Shown here: positions 31,865 to 40,548 of the stretch, piece after piece
How positions within the stretch are numbered: position 1 is the stretch's first letter
How the letters are laid out: each line of letters opens with the position of its first letter
DNA from: Deltaproteobacteria bacterium
Lineage (GTDB): Bacteria; UBA10199; JACPAL01; JAHFST01
Direction: 5' to 3'
Assembly: GCA_023265625.1 (NCBI GenBank)
Contig: JAHFST010000001.1
Span: forward strand, 285,265-349,264
Length of the DNA stretch: 64,000 nt
The notes under the pieces: model-generated
Database searches by the model: none
The model's input: only the letters and a program-made list of their open reading frames with translations
What the model was told of the DNA's origin: nothing
Made by a program: the position numbers and the translations under genes

Positions 31865-33288
31865 GAAGCGGCCATCACTTTTTCGACTTCATCGGAGGAT
31901 TTTCCCAACAGGGTTTTTTTGCCGAGATCCATAATGACTTCCCAGGCGGATCCGGGAAACCGGTGTGCCTCGGCGACCACTTGTTCGAAGGCGGTTAAAA
32001 AATAGCGCACATCGTCTTCCGTGATGATCAGCGGGGGCAGGAGTTTGACGAGATCGATGTTATGCCCCGCGACCTGGGTCAAGATCCGGTGCTTGCCCAT
32101 CAAGGGGACGACGATGATTTGGCCAAAGAGTCCCTTATTCATCGCATGGATCATGGTCCAGGCCGTCTTGAGCTTGAGCGACTTCGGGCTGTGAAATTCG
32201 ATCCCGAGCATCAGGCCAAGCCCGCGGGCCTCCTTGAACATTTCATATTTGGCGCCAAGCGTTTGCAGCCCCGCCCGCAATTTTTCTCCCAAGACCTGGG
32301 CCCGTTCCGGAATTTTTTCTTCTTCAAGGATGTGGAGTGTCGCCAGACCGCAGCCCATGGCCAGGGTGTTTTTTCCAAAGGTATTGGAGTGGACCACACA
32401 ACGCTCCATCTTGGAAAAAACCTTCTGATAGATTTCCCGCCGATACAGAATCGCCCCGACCGGGACGAGGCCCCCGGACAAGGTCTTGGCGATGCAGATC
32501 AAGTCAGGTTGGATGCCGGAGTGCTCGACGGCAAACCACTTTCCGGTTCGTCCGAGCCCTGCCTGTACCTCATCGGCGATCATCAGGGTCCCGAATTTTT
32601 TGCAGAGACGCTCCGCCTCCTTGAGAAACGGGGTTGAAGGAACGTAAAGCCCCTTGCCTAGGATGGGTTCAAAGACGAAGGCGGCGACGTCTTTTTTCTT
32701 TAATTCGGTCTCGAGGGCGGCGATATCTTCCAGAAGAATTTTTTGACCCGGGAGTAGGGGGCCAAAGCCGTCACGAAACTCCGCATTGCCATTGGCCGAG
32801 AGCGAGCCCAAGGTCAGGCCGTGAAAGGCATGATCGAGAAATAAAATTCGGTCGCGCTTGGTGGCCCCACATGCAAACTTAATGGCCCCCTCGACGGCCT
32901 CGGTGCCTGAGTTGGTGAAAAAGACGGTGTCAATCTCGGGATTCCCGTGAGACTGGGCGAGTGAGATGAGTTTCTCGGCCAGCAACCCGGCTGGCAGGGC
33001 GCAGTCCATCTGCACCAGATTTGAGAGATCGAGATCCAACAGGTCTTTGACCGTCTGTTTAAGTTTGGGATGATTGCGACCCAAGGCAAAAACGCCGTAG
33101 CCGGATAAAAAATCCAGATAGCGATTATTGGATTCATCGTAGAGATACTGCCCCTCTGCGCGCCGGTAGACCTTGTCAAACCCGATGGTTTGAAGAACTT
33201 TCACCAATTGCGGGTTAACGTATTGCCCATGGAGCTCATAGTTCTCTCCCCAGCGGGTTTCCAGCAGCTTTTTCAGGTCAAAGGCCAT
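31861..33288 (-). CDS. class III aminotransferase
   Basis: 475 residues. PLP-dependent fold type I: TNSGTEAVEGAIKFA, DHAFHGLTLGSLSANGN, ADEVQAGLGRTGKWFA with the PLP-contacting aspartate, and the Schiff-base lysine in CIAKTLSGGLVPVGA. The long N-terminus and HSNTFGKNTLAMGCGLATL resemble acetylornithine/ornithine and putrescine-type aminotransferases, but the substrate cannot be fixed from sequence. The beta-barrel gene follows with a 4-base overlap, an odd pairing that may only reflect dense packing. Confidence 0.85.
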   Translation of the reverse strand: MAFDLKKLLETRWGENYELHGQYVNPQLVKVLQTIGFDKVYRRAEGQYLYDESNNRYLDFLSGYGVFALGRNHPKLKQTVKDLLDLDLSNLVQMDCALPAGLLAEKLISLAQSHGNPEIDTVFFTNSGTEAVEGAIKFACGATKRDRILFLDHAFHGLTLGSLSANGNAEFRDGFGPLLPGQKILLEDIAALETELKKKDVAAFVFEPILGKGLYVPSTPFLKEAERLCKKFGTLMIADEVQAGLGRTGKWFAVEHSGIQPDLICIAKTLSGGLVPVGAILYRREIYQKVFSKMERCVVHSNTFGKNTLAMGCGLATLHILEEEKIPERAQVLGEKLRAGLQTLGAKYEMFKEARGLGLMLGIEFHSPKSLKLKTAWTMIHAMNKGLFGQIIVVPLMGKHRILTQVAGHNIDLVKLLPPLIITEDDVRYFLTAFEQVVAEAHRFPGSAWEVIMDLGKKTLLGKSSDEVEKVMAAS

Positions 33289-33365
33289 GGGGCTGGATTG
33301 CTAGCAGATCTAAGAAAAAAGGCAATGGGTGTTGACATTTGCCAGGAAGTTGCTCTGTTGGGACC

Positions 33366-34184
33366 ATGAGAAAATGGTTGTTTGTTGTATTTTTATTATT
33401 GAGTTGGAATGCGCACGCGGATGAGCGCTGTCCGTTGGCGGATATTCCGGCGCCGCGGGTGGTGCCGGCGGATTTTTCCGGGTTGGTGTCCGCGTTGAAG
33501 AACTTACAGGATGTGGGTGGTCGGCCCTTGGTGGACATGACTCCGGAGGGTGAGTCCGAGTTGCGAAATGTCTTTCAAGGATCGGCCCCCATTTCCAAGT
33601 TGGAACAGTTTTATCAACTCCTCTATTGGATCCAGCGCCATGTGCCCGAGTCGAGATTGCCAGTGACGATCAAACCGCCTGGCATTACCGAGGTATTGTT
33701 GGCGGCGAAGGTTTTTAAGAATCCGGATTTCCCCAAAAAGATAATGGCCACGACCTTGACCAAGGACGATAAGCTCAAGGCTCCCAAGATTCAGGTGGCG
33801 TTTGCCAATCCTGAGGTGAGATTTCCCCTCAATGAGGGAATTGGTTTTGCGAGTTGGGATCAGGGGAAATGCCAGGTGGCGCGCGAGTTGGTTTTTTATA
33901 ATCCCTTTTCTTTCCGGCTTCGGACGGCGCGTAATTCCAAAAATCTGGTGGTCGATGATTTTACGGGAGTGAATCTTTATGGTGATTTTGGGTCGGTGAT
34001 CGTGGTGCATATTGATTTGAAATACATCGATTTGGAAAAGGTCGAATTTATTCGCGGCACCGAAGAAGGCAAGGTCACGGCCCGGGTGGCCAAGCGGGAA
34101 TTTGTGGAAAATGAGCATTCCAGCCTGTTCAAATTCGTCGGCACCCTCATCCCCAATACCTCCCGGCAGAGGATAGATTGGTAA
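33366..34184 (+). CDS. secreted protein of unknown function
   Basis: 272 residues from ATG 33366, with GGGA just upstream. The signal peptide MRKWLFVVFLLLSWNAHA is cleaved before DERCPL. The mature part has no recognisable domain; it contains FASWDQGKCQVARELVFYNPFSFRLRTARNSKNL and VIVVHIDLKYIDLEKVEF. Two cysteines (in DERCPL and QGKCQV) could form a disulfide. Divergent from the aminotransferase gene across a 77-base promoter region. Confidence 0.7.
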   Translation: MRKWLFVVFLLLSWNAHADERCPLADIPAPRVVPADFSGLVSALKNLQDVGGRPLVDMTPEGESELRNVFQGSAPISKLEQFYQLLYWIQRHVPESRLPVTIKPPGITEVLLAAKVFKNPDFPKKIMATTLTKDDKLKAPKIQVAFANPEVRFPLNEGIGFASWDQGKCQVARELVFYNPFSFRLRTARNSKNLVVDDFTGVNLYGDFGSVIVVHIDLKYIDLEKVEFIRGTEEGKVTARVAKREFVENEHSSLFKFVGTLIPNTSRQRIDW

Positions 34185-34213
34185 GGAACTGCACCAAAAT
34201 AATATGGACATGG

Positions 34214-34264
34214 TGAGCTTGTCGAACCATTAATTCGACCCCAATTTATCCTTCGACAAGCTCA
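34214..34264. repeat. inverted repeat TGAGCTTGTCGAA
   Basis: TGAGCTTGTCGAA (34214-34226) and TTCGACAAGCTCA (34252-34264) are 13-bp inverted arms separated by 25 bases. Such words occur as dispersed intergenic repeats in many bacteria. It lies 30 bases past the preceding gene and may act as a transcription stop. Confidence 0.7.
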
Positions 34265-34311
34265 GGATGTCCCTGAATGTTGCTCAAGTTATTTTAGTGA
34301 AGCTCCTAAGA

Positions 34312-34340
34312 TTGACTTTGTGATTACGCTCATTTACTAT
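34312..34340 (+). promoter_or_regulatory. sigma-70 promoter of metalloprotease cassette 2
   Basis: TTGACT (34312-34317), 17-bp spacer, TACTAT (34335-34340). The predicted start near 34347 leaves a 20-base leader with GGGGG before the GTG at 34367. Confidence 0.55.
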
Positions 34341-34366
34341 CACTTCTTCTTCATAGGGGGAAATCA

Positions 34367-34984
34367 GTGAAAAAAAATATTTGTCGGATATTGTTGGGTT
34401 GGGTGTTGGTCCTGTGTTTCGTTGGCCAGGCCCATGCCCTGTTGTTGTTACGACTTAATTTGGAACAATTGACAGCGATGTCGGATCGTATTTTTTCCGG
34501 GGAATGCATCTCCATTCGATCCGGGGAGGATGTCAATGGGTTGCATGTGCGTTATGTGACCTTCCGAGTTACGGAGACCTTGAAGGGGCCGGAGGATACC
34601 CAGATTACCTTTAAGCAAATCAGCGCACCCGAGGGGGGTGTCAAAATGTCTGGGATTGCTGGGCAGAGTGCGTTTGCCGAGATGCCGCGTTATCAGGTGG
34701 GGCAGAGTGCGGTGGTTTTTTTGAGCGGGGAGAGTGAGATTGGGCTGACATCTCCGGTGGGACTGCATCAAGGGCTGTTTTCTGTGACGGAGTCGGGGGG
34801 GCAGTCCGTCGTGGTGAATGGGTTTGGTAACAAAGGTTTGATGTTGGGGATGAAAAAGAGTCCAAAGGTGAAAGCCTTGAGCTTGGTTACCTCGGAGACA
34901 AAATTGTTAGAGAGTTCGGGGCAGCCCCTGGCCTATACCCCGTTTATTTCCCTCGTTAAGAAATTGGTCGAGGTGAAAAATTAA
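34367..34984 (+). CDS. small secreted protein paired with metalloprotease, copy 2
   Basis: 205 residues from GTG 34367, with GGGGG upstream. Signal peptide MKKNICRILLGWVLVLCFVG, cleavage after AHA. The mature part follows copy 1 (22543): SDRIFSGEC, ETLKGPEDTQITFKQ, PRYQVGQSAVVFLSGESEIGLTSPVGLHQGLFSV. Identity appears modest and concentrated in these blocks. The next gene is a metalloprotease, two bases downstream, as in copy 1. Predicted to work with that enzyme outside the cytoplasm; no named domain recognised. Confidence 0.75.
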   Translation: MKKNICRILLGWVLVLCFVGQAHALLLLRLNLEQLTAMSDRIFSGECISIRSGEDVNGLHVRYVTFRVTETLKGPEDTQITFKQISAPEGGVKMSGIAGQSAFAEMPRYQVGQSAVVFLSGESEIGLTSPVGLHQGLFSVTESGGQSVVVNGFGNKGLMLGMKKSPKVKALSLVTSETKLLESSGQPLAYTPFISLVKKLVEVKN

Positions 34985-34985
34985 C

Positions 34986-36350
34986 ATGAAAAATATTTTA
35001 AAATTATGGGTCACCGGGTTGGTGCTTATCCCAGCGGTTGCCTTGGCTTATGGGCCTCAATCCGTGATTACGTCCACCGGTCAGCCCGTGAAATGGACCC
35101 TCCCGATCGCTTATGATATTGAGAGTGATTTGGATGTGCGTGGTAAATCCGTGTCGACCTTGTTGGATGATGCCGTGGCTGAATGGACCGCTATTACCGA
35201 GTCCTCCATATTGATCACTAAGGGGAGTTTGGGGGTGTCGATCGATAACGATAATGTGTGTTGCTATCTTTATGATTCGGCGGCGTGTCCAAGTGCCTCA
35301 TTGACGGATGGAATCAATCCCATTGTGGTCGATGATGACGGTTCGATTGTGGCCCGCTTTTTTGGCACGGCCAATCGTTTTGGCGTACTCGGTTTTGCGG
35401 CCATCATCAGTTACGATTCGGCGACGGGTGTGGCCGCCAAGGGTGAGGCGGTCTTTAATGCGGCTTGTCTCAATACCGTTGAGATTACGGGTTGTGGGAG
35501 TTTAAGTTTTAGTGATGATGATTTCACTTCATTCATTGTTCACGAGACCGGCCATTTCTTGGGGCTGAATCATACCCAAGTGAATGATGATGCGGCCAAT
35601 GACAGCGATACTTCCAATGATGATTTAATTACGACCATGTACCCCATCTTCACCGTTGGGAATGGAACCAATTTTAAGTCTCCGGAGCGGGATGACAAGG
35701 TTGGATTGGCCTTTCTTTACCCGGCTTCTGATTTTGCCTCTACCACGGGCAAGTTGAGTGGAACGGTCAAAAATAGTTCAGGGACGCAGTATCAATGCGC
35801 CAATATGATTGCACGAAATACCACGTCCAGTCTCTCCAAGACAGACGCCATCTCTTTTATCTCTGGGGCCTTGTCGGCCGGTGGGACGGCCGATGGGACT
35901 TATGAGATCTTGGGCTTGACGGCGGGACAAAGCTATTCGGTGGAGGCCGAGCCGATCAATGCCAACTTCACTAGCTCTTCGGGATTGCCCCCCTGTGATG
36001 GCAGCGGCAGTAACCCGGGGCCTTCGAGCAAACAGTTTACCGACCAGACCAGCGGGACGACGGTGAGTGCGACGGCAGGAAGTAGTGCGACGGGCGTTGA
36101 TTTTACCCTGGCGGGAACCAGTAGTTTACGATTGCCCACCTTGGAGGTGGGTAATGTGGAGCAGGCCCCGGAACAAGATGAAGAGATTCCTGATTTGGAT
36201 GCGGAGAGTCAGCAGGTCATTGCCGCCGATATTGCCGCCTTGGAGCTTCGTTCGAAAAATGCCTCTAGTTGTTCTAGCAGCACGGTTGGGACGGTTACGA
36301 CTGGCAGTAGTGCCAGTTCTGGCGGGTGTAGTTTGATTCCGGGGTTTTAA
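34986..36350 (+). CDS. secreted matrixin-like metalloprotease, copy 2
   Basis: 454 residues. Signal peptide up to about VALAYG; zinc motif HETGHFLGLNH at residues 186-196, then HTQVN shared with copy 1 and TTMYPIF as a possible Met-turn. A C-terminal beta domain (TGKLSGTVKNSSGTQYQCANMIARN) is followed by an acidic stretch with EEIPDLDAESQQVI and a serine-rich tail ending SSGGCSLIPGF. The catalytic glutamate and three histidines are intact. The enzyme should act in the periplasm or on the cell surface. The shared GCSLIP end and linker composition suggest a common processing or anchoring signal. Confidence 0.85.
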   Translation: MKNILKLWVTGLVLIPAVALAYGPQSVITSTGQPVKWTLPIAYDIESDLDVRGKSVSTLLDDAVAEWTAITESSILITKGSLGVSIDNDNVCCYLYDSAACPSASLTDGINPIVVDDDGSIVARFFGTANRFGVLGFAAIISYDSATGVAAKGEAVFNAACLNTVEITGCGSLSFSDDDFTSFIVHETGHFLGLNHTQVNDDAANDSDTSNDDLITTMYPIFTVGNGTNFKSPERDDKVGLAFLYPASDFASTTGKLSGTVKNSSGTQYQCANMIARNTTSSLSKTDAISFISGALSAGGTADGTYEILGLTAGQSYSVEAEPINANFTSSSGLPPCDGSGSNPGPSSKQFTDQTSGTTVSATAGSSATGVDFTLAGTSSLRLPTLEVGNVEQAPEQDEEIPDLDAESQQVIAADIAALELRSKNASSCSSSTVGTVTTGSSASSGGCSLIPGF

Positions 36351-36360
36351 ATCCCCCCAT

Positions 36361-36470
36361 CCCCCCTTTTTCAAAGGGGGGTAATACACAACTCTCTCAT
36401 TTGCGAAGGGATGCGATCCACAGCCTCCCCCTTTGAAAAAGGGGGATTAAGGGGGATTAAGGGGGATTTA
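36361..36470. repeat. paired CCCCCTTT/AAAGGGGG palindromes and GGGGGATTAA repeats
   Basis: Hairpin 1: CCCCCCTTT (36361-36369) with AAAGGGGGG (36373-36381). Hairpin 2: CCCCCTTT (36427-36434) with AAAGGGGG (36438-36445). Then a GGGGGATTAA unit repeats to about 36470. In the ispG frame this region would encode [13 protein letters not shown], a well-known spurious peptide from such repeats. It can act as terminator for the metalloprotease gene. Confidence 0.75.
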
Positions 36471-36512
36471 ACGCTTGCCAACCCCCCCCAACCCTGGCAA
36501 AACCACCCTCCT

Positions 36513-37640
36513 ATGCTCCCAGAACGCAGCACCCGCGAGGTGCAAGTCGGTCCCGTCAGGATGGGCGGACACAATCCCATCACCGTGCAAAGCATGTGTG
36601 CGACCCGCACCCAGGATTTGGTGGGGACCCTGCGCCAGATTCGGATCTTGGAGGCCGCCGGGGCGGACCTGATTCGGATTGCCATTGATAGCAAAAAGGA
36701 CGTCGAGGCCTTGCAGGAATTGCGGCAGCAGACCGATGCGGCCCTGGTGGTGGATCTTCAAGAGAGCTATCGCTTGGTGGAAGACCTGGCCCCGCTGGTG
36801 CAAAAGATCCGCTACAATCCGGGACATCTGCATCATCACGAGAAGGAAAAAACCGTGTCGGACAAGGTCGCCTGGATTGTGGAGCGGGCGGTGAAACACA
36901 ACTGTGCGATTCGCATTGGGGTCAACTGCGGCTCGCTGGATCCCCGCTGGCAAGAACGTTATCCGGGAGATGATATCGAGGCGATGGTGGCCTCGGCGGC
37001 CGAGCATTGTGAGATCCTGGATCGTTTGGGTTTTTCCAATTATCTCGTCTCGTTGAAAGATTCCGATCCGCAAAAGGTGATTGCCGGCAACAAGCGTTTT
37101 GCGGAACTGCGTCCCGATGTGCCCTTGCATCTCGGGGTGACCGAGGCGGGACTGCCGCCCGAGGGGATCATCAAGACGCGCATCGCCTTTGAGCAGCTCT
37201 TGAGCCAGGGCATTGGGGATACCCTCCGGGTTTCCTTGACGGTCCCGTTTGATGACAAGGGCGAAGAAATCCGGGTGGCGCGGCAGATTATTCAGGATGT
37301 CAAAGACGGCCGGTTTCGTTCCGTTCCGGATCTTTCAGGATTGAATATCATCTCGTGTCCTTCCTGTTCCCGAGTTGAGAATGAAAAATTTGTGGAGTTG
37401 GCCATGGCCGTCAAAGAGATGGCCCAGTATGCCAAGGAATATGATGTCACGATTGCGGTCATGGGATGCCGGGTCAATGGCCCCGGTGAGACCGATGACG
37501 CCGATCTTGGCCTCTGGTGCGCCCCGAATTTTGTCAATCTCAAGAAGGGTGAGGAATCGTTGGGGCAGTATTCTTATGACGATATTTTACCGCGTTTAAA
37601 GTCCGAACTGGATGTCGTGATTCAAAGCAAATCACATTAA
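36513..37640 (+). CDS. ispG: 4-hydroxy-3-methylbut-2-enyl diphosphate synthase
   Basis: 375 residues from ATG 36513. The frame continues 34 codons upstream into palindromic repeats, which are not part of the gene. The protein opens with [19 protein letters not shown], and its Fe-S ligands are in ISCPSCSR (CxxC) and [10 protein letters not shown], with HLHHHEKEK and RIGVNCGSL in between. It converts MEcPP to HMBPP in the MEP pathway of isoprenoid synthesis, which also supplies the menaquinone side chain. The ribosome binding site is weak. Confidence 0.94.
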   Translation: MLPERSTREVQVGPVRMGGHNPITVQSMCATRTQDLVGTLRQIRILEAAGADLIRIAIDSKKDVEALQELRQQTDAALVVDLQESYRLVEDLAPLVQKIRYNPGHLHHHEKEKTVSDKVAWIVERAVKHNCAIRIGVNCGSLDPRWQERYPGDDIEAMVASAAEHCEILDRLGFSNYLVSLKDSDPQKVIAGNKRFAELRPDVPLHLGVTEAGLPPEGIIKTRIAFEQLLSQGIGDTLRVSLTVPFDDKGEEIRVARQIIQDVKDGRFRSVPDLSGLNIISCPSCSRVENEKFVELAMAVKEMAQYAKEYDVTIAVMGCRVNGPGETDDADLGLWCAPNFVNLKKGEESLGQYSYDDILPRLKSELDVVIQSKSH

Positions 37641-37738
37641 ATGGTCATCCACTTTAATCCGAGCCATACCTCGAAAAATCTCTTTATATCTCTAAAATAT
37701 TGATATAAAAAGAGAATATTGAAATTAATCCTCCAAAA

Positions 37739-37945
37739 TTTCTATCAGATGTGCCTGATGTCATGATGCTTCTTGATGAGTAGTATGGTGTTGCGCGGAT
37801 GGCCAAACAAATTGCCTTATCCAGATTGGGGCTACACAAGACTCTTTCCAAAAAAGGGAATCCTGAGTTTCGCACGCTGTTAAATATTTTTGAAGTTGCC
37901 AGGGTTCAGCTGTCTTTCAAACCAAAAATGCGGCGGGCGGCTTAG
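37739..37945 (+). pseudogene. decayed HigA-type addiction antidote
   Basis: In frame after a stop at 37781-37783, YGVARMAKQIALSRLGLHKT and LSKKGNPEFRTLLNIFEVARVQLSFKPK match the C-terminal helix-turn-helix of the putative addiction module antidote family (usual pattern: ARAKGMSQIARETGL-RESLYKALSE-GNPEF). Upstream codons in the same frame (FLSDVPDVMMLLDE) look like its degraded N-terminus. No toxin partner is left. The rest of the 37641-38103 gap is AT-rich, with a degenerate GTAGGGG / CTCCTAC inverted repeat around 37947-37973. Confidence 0.65.
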
Positions 37946-38103
37946 AGTAGGGGGGGGAAATTTGAACTCCTACCACCAAGACAATGTCGAGACATTTTTA
38001 TAAACCGCGAACTTGGAGGAAATTTTGTCATTCTCGAATTCACATCAGCATTATTCTCAAACTTTTCTCGGAACTGATTGGCTGATTTGAGAATACCAGC
38101 AGT

Positions 38104-38970
38104 CTACTCAAAATATTGAAGTATTGACACGCCATTAAGTTGAGCCAGGTTTGGTGGTAGTGCTAGGTCTTTAGAGAGGTTGAGGTAGATAGTTCCATCA
38201 TTTTTTAAATAAATGTGCATTCTCTCTGATCCTTGGCCTTGATGTTGCCGCAAATATATTTTTTGAGCGCCATCACCTCTATAGCCTATATTTATCTTAT
38301 CAGGATCGATGTGTGTGATTTCCCCTGAATCACAGTTGACATCAGCCAAGAGGTAAGGGACTTCATCACTCCATTCAAAATTTGGTTCTAAGTTAGCAAA
38401 AAATATTCTAGCGATTTGCTGCGCATAGGTTTTTACTGGTTCGGGGAGTATCGAAGATGTAATAGGTGATCTTTGGCGTAGTACTTCTACCAAGCCTCGA
38501 CTTGCCCTGGCCTCCTTGAGCAACTCTACTTGCCTGGCTTTCCGTTTTTCATGTGCAAACCGCTCGCATCGCTCAAGAATGATCGATGGATTTGGTAACT
38601 CCACTGTTGTTATCTCATCCCCATTGCAAACGGCCCAGCTACCAGCTTCAAGTGCGATACTAGTTGCTACTTCCCATTGATTCATTTGCGGGCTAAACCA
38701 CAGGTTCGGTAATGAACAGGAGTAATCTACTGAACTAATCCTTATAACATCTCGATCCTTCTTTGTGGATAGGCTTACGTGCCATTTGGCAGCACGAACT
38801 GTGCCTGTGATCTCAAAAAGGACGTAGGGGCCGCTTTTGTTGGCAAAAGGTATAGTTGCACTTGAGTTTTCAGAAGCTACGCTTAATGGACCTCCCAATC
38901 CAAAGGACTTGACTGATTCGGGAAGAGATAGGGAGCCGACTTTGATCGTAGGGGTGCCAATGGTGCTCAT
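38104..38970 (-). CDS. unknown 288-aa protein
   Basis: Start at ATG 38970, with GGAG at good distance; a longer frame begins 8 codons earlier. No signal peptide. The first 130 residues are beta-rich (TIKVGSLSLPESVKSFGLGG; YVLFEITGTVRAAKWHVSLS), the middle is a charged helix (ERCERFAHEKRKARQVELLKEARASRG), and the end is again beta-rich (QKIYLRQHQGQGSERMHIYLKNDGTIYLNLSKD). This resembles phage baseplate or cell-surface accessory proteins only in general pattern. AT-richer than its neighbours, flanked by AT-rich gaps and an antitoxin remnant, so probably acquired. Confidence 0.6.
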   Translation of the reverse strand: MSTIGTPTIKVGSLSLPESVKSFGLGGPLSVASENSSATIPFANKSGPYVLFEITGTVRAAKWHVSLSTKKDRDVIRISSVDYSCSLPNLWFSPQMNQWEVATSIALEAGSWAVCNGDEITTVELPNPSIILERCERFAHEKRKARQVELLKEARASRGLVEVLRQRSPITSSILPEPVKTYAQQIARIFFANLEPNFEWSDEVPYLLADVNCDSGEITHIDPDKINIGYRGDGAQKIYLRQHQGQGSERMHIYLKNDGTIYLNLSKDLALPPNLAQLNGVSILQYFE

Positions 38971-39147
38971 ATGTTTCTCCTGTAGTTTGGTCAAACCAAT
39001 CTTGTGTTATGTTATCGGCGTGGACTGTTAAAAGTTGCTTATTTTATTTAAATTATTTAAAAAAAGAGAATTCGATCTAACTGCCATATTTTATTAGTAT
39101 TTTTTGTAATTTTTCTGACCTCGATGTTGCTATCTTGGAAAAAGTTC

Positions 39148-40539
39148 TTACGCTTTATCCATAGCTCCCCCCACCACCAACTCCGGAATTCGCAACGTTG
39201 GCTGGGCATCCCCAACTGGGACTCCCTGGCCATCTTTGCCGCAGGTGCCGAGGGAAAATCCCAAATCAGTCCCTATCTTATCGATCGTTTGCAGGACCTT
39301 AGGCCCATTCCCAGTCAGGATGGCCCCGCGCACGGGGTCGCCGATTTTTCCCTTGTCGATCAAGTAGGCCTCATTGATCTCGAAGACAAAGTCGCCATTC
39401 ACGGTATTGACTTGGCCCCCGCCCATTTTTTTGACGAAGAGGCCGCGTTCGGTTGTCTTGATGATCTCATCTGGATCGTCTTGACCAGGTAAGATCATGG
39501 TGTTGGTCATGCGACAGATGGGTTTGTAACGGTAGGACTCGCGACGGCCATTTCCGGTGGGGCGGCCGCCGTGTTTCATGGCCATGTGGCGGTCGTACAT
39601 GTAGTTCACCAAGGTGCCGCGCTCGACCAGGATGGTGCGCTCGGCTGGGACGCCCTCGTCGTCGAATAAAAAGGAACCGCGCTTGTTGGGCACGGTGGCA
39701 TCATCGACCACGGTGACTTTTTTATTGCCGACCTCAGTCCCTAGTTTGCCGTGATACACTGACAAACCCTCGCAGGCGAGATCGGCCTCGAGGCCGTGAC
39801 CGATCGCCTCATGGACCATCGTCCCACCGGCCTCTGAGGAGATCACGACCGGCATCGTTCCAGAAGGTGGGCGGCGCGCCTTGAGCATCAAGAGGGCCTG
39901 AGCCACCGCCCGTTGGGCGATTTGTTCGGGTGGGTTTTGTTGTAAAATTTCGAGCCCCACCAAACCGCCGACGGGATAATATCCCGTCTGGATCTGTTCC
40001 CCTTCACGCGCCACAACTTGAACAAACATCAGGGTATAAATACGACGATCTTGGGCGAGCTCTCCCAGAGAATTGGCCATCGTGACCCGCTTATCGATAT
40101 CGGCGTACAGGATTTTTACCTGTTTGATGCGCGGATCTATTCCCCAGGCCGTTTCCTCTGCCCGCTTAACCAGTGCTTTCTTGGCGACGGCCGTCTCCGT
40201 TGCGGGAAACTGCGCGATCGGGCTCATCAACGGGGCGGAGACTTGTTTGGGTTTTATGATTTGCTGAAAATTTTTTCCCTGGACGGCGCTGGCCACTGAA
40301 TCAGCCAACGACAGTAACGATTTTTCGGTGATCTCGTTTGTAAAGCCGTAGGCGGTTTGTCCGTTCCACAGCACGCGGATTCCCACGCCTTGATCGATCC
40401 CGGAAATTAATTTTTCCAGTTTGTGTTCCTCCGCAATCATCTGGAGGTTTTCGGCGTGGTCGGCGTAGATCTCGGCAAAATCACCGCCGTTTTTGAGGGC
40501 CCTTTTGAGAATTTTTGTAAGGGAGAAATTTTCGATCAT
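39148..40539 (-). CDS. tldD: TldD metalloprotease subunit
   Basis: 463 residues from ATG 40539. The zinc site is in HEAIGHGLEADLACEG (HExxxH), and the C-terminal part shows VNTVNGDFVFEINEAYLIDKGKIGDPVRGA and TCGKDGQGVPVGDAQPTLRI, both typical of TldD. With TldE (PmbA) it forms a heterodimeric protease that degrades unfolded peptides and matures some peptide antibiotics. No tldE is seen in this window, so it must be elsewhere or absent. It follows the SulP gene on the same strand. Confidence 0.93.
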   Translation of the reverse strand: MIENFSLTKILKRALKNGGDFAEIYADHAENLQMIAEEHKLEKLISGIDQGVGIRVLWNGQTAYGFTNEITEKSLLSLADSVASAVQGKNFQQIIKPKQVSAPLMSPIAQFPATETAVAKKALVKRAEETAWGIDPRIKQVKILYADIDKRVTMANSLGELAQDRRIYTLMFVQVVAREGEQIQTGYYPVGGLVGLEILQQNPPEQIAQRAVAQALLMLKARRPPSGTMPVVISSEAGGTMVHEAIGHGLEADLACEGLSVYHGKLGTEVGNKKVTVVDDATVPNKRGSFLFDDEGVPAERTILVERGTLVNYMYDRHMAMKHGGRPTGNGRRESYRYKPICRMTNTMILPGQDDPDEIIKTTERGLFVKKMGGGQVNTVNGDFVFEINEAYLIDKGKIGDPVRGAILTGNGPKVLQTIDKIGTDLGFSLGTCGKDGQGVPVGDAQPTLRIPELVVGGAMDKA

Positions 40540-40548
40540 TTTTTCCAA

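Noticed and set aside
36411-36512. N-terminal extension of ispG
   Set aside because: The extra residues ([13 protein letters not shown]) come from palindromic repeats and are not part of the enzyme family; ATG 36513 fits.
37684-37875. Minus-strand 63-aa frame
   Set aside because: It is antisense to the antitoxin remnant and has no supporting signals.
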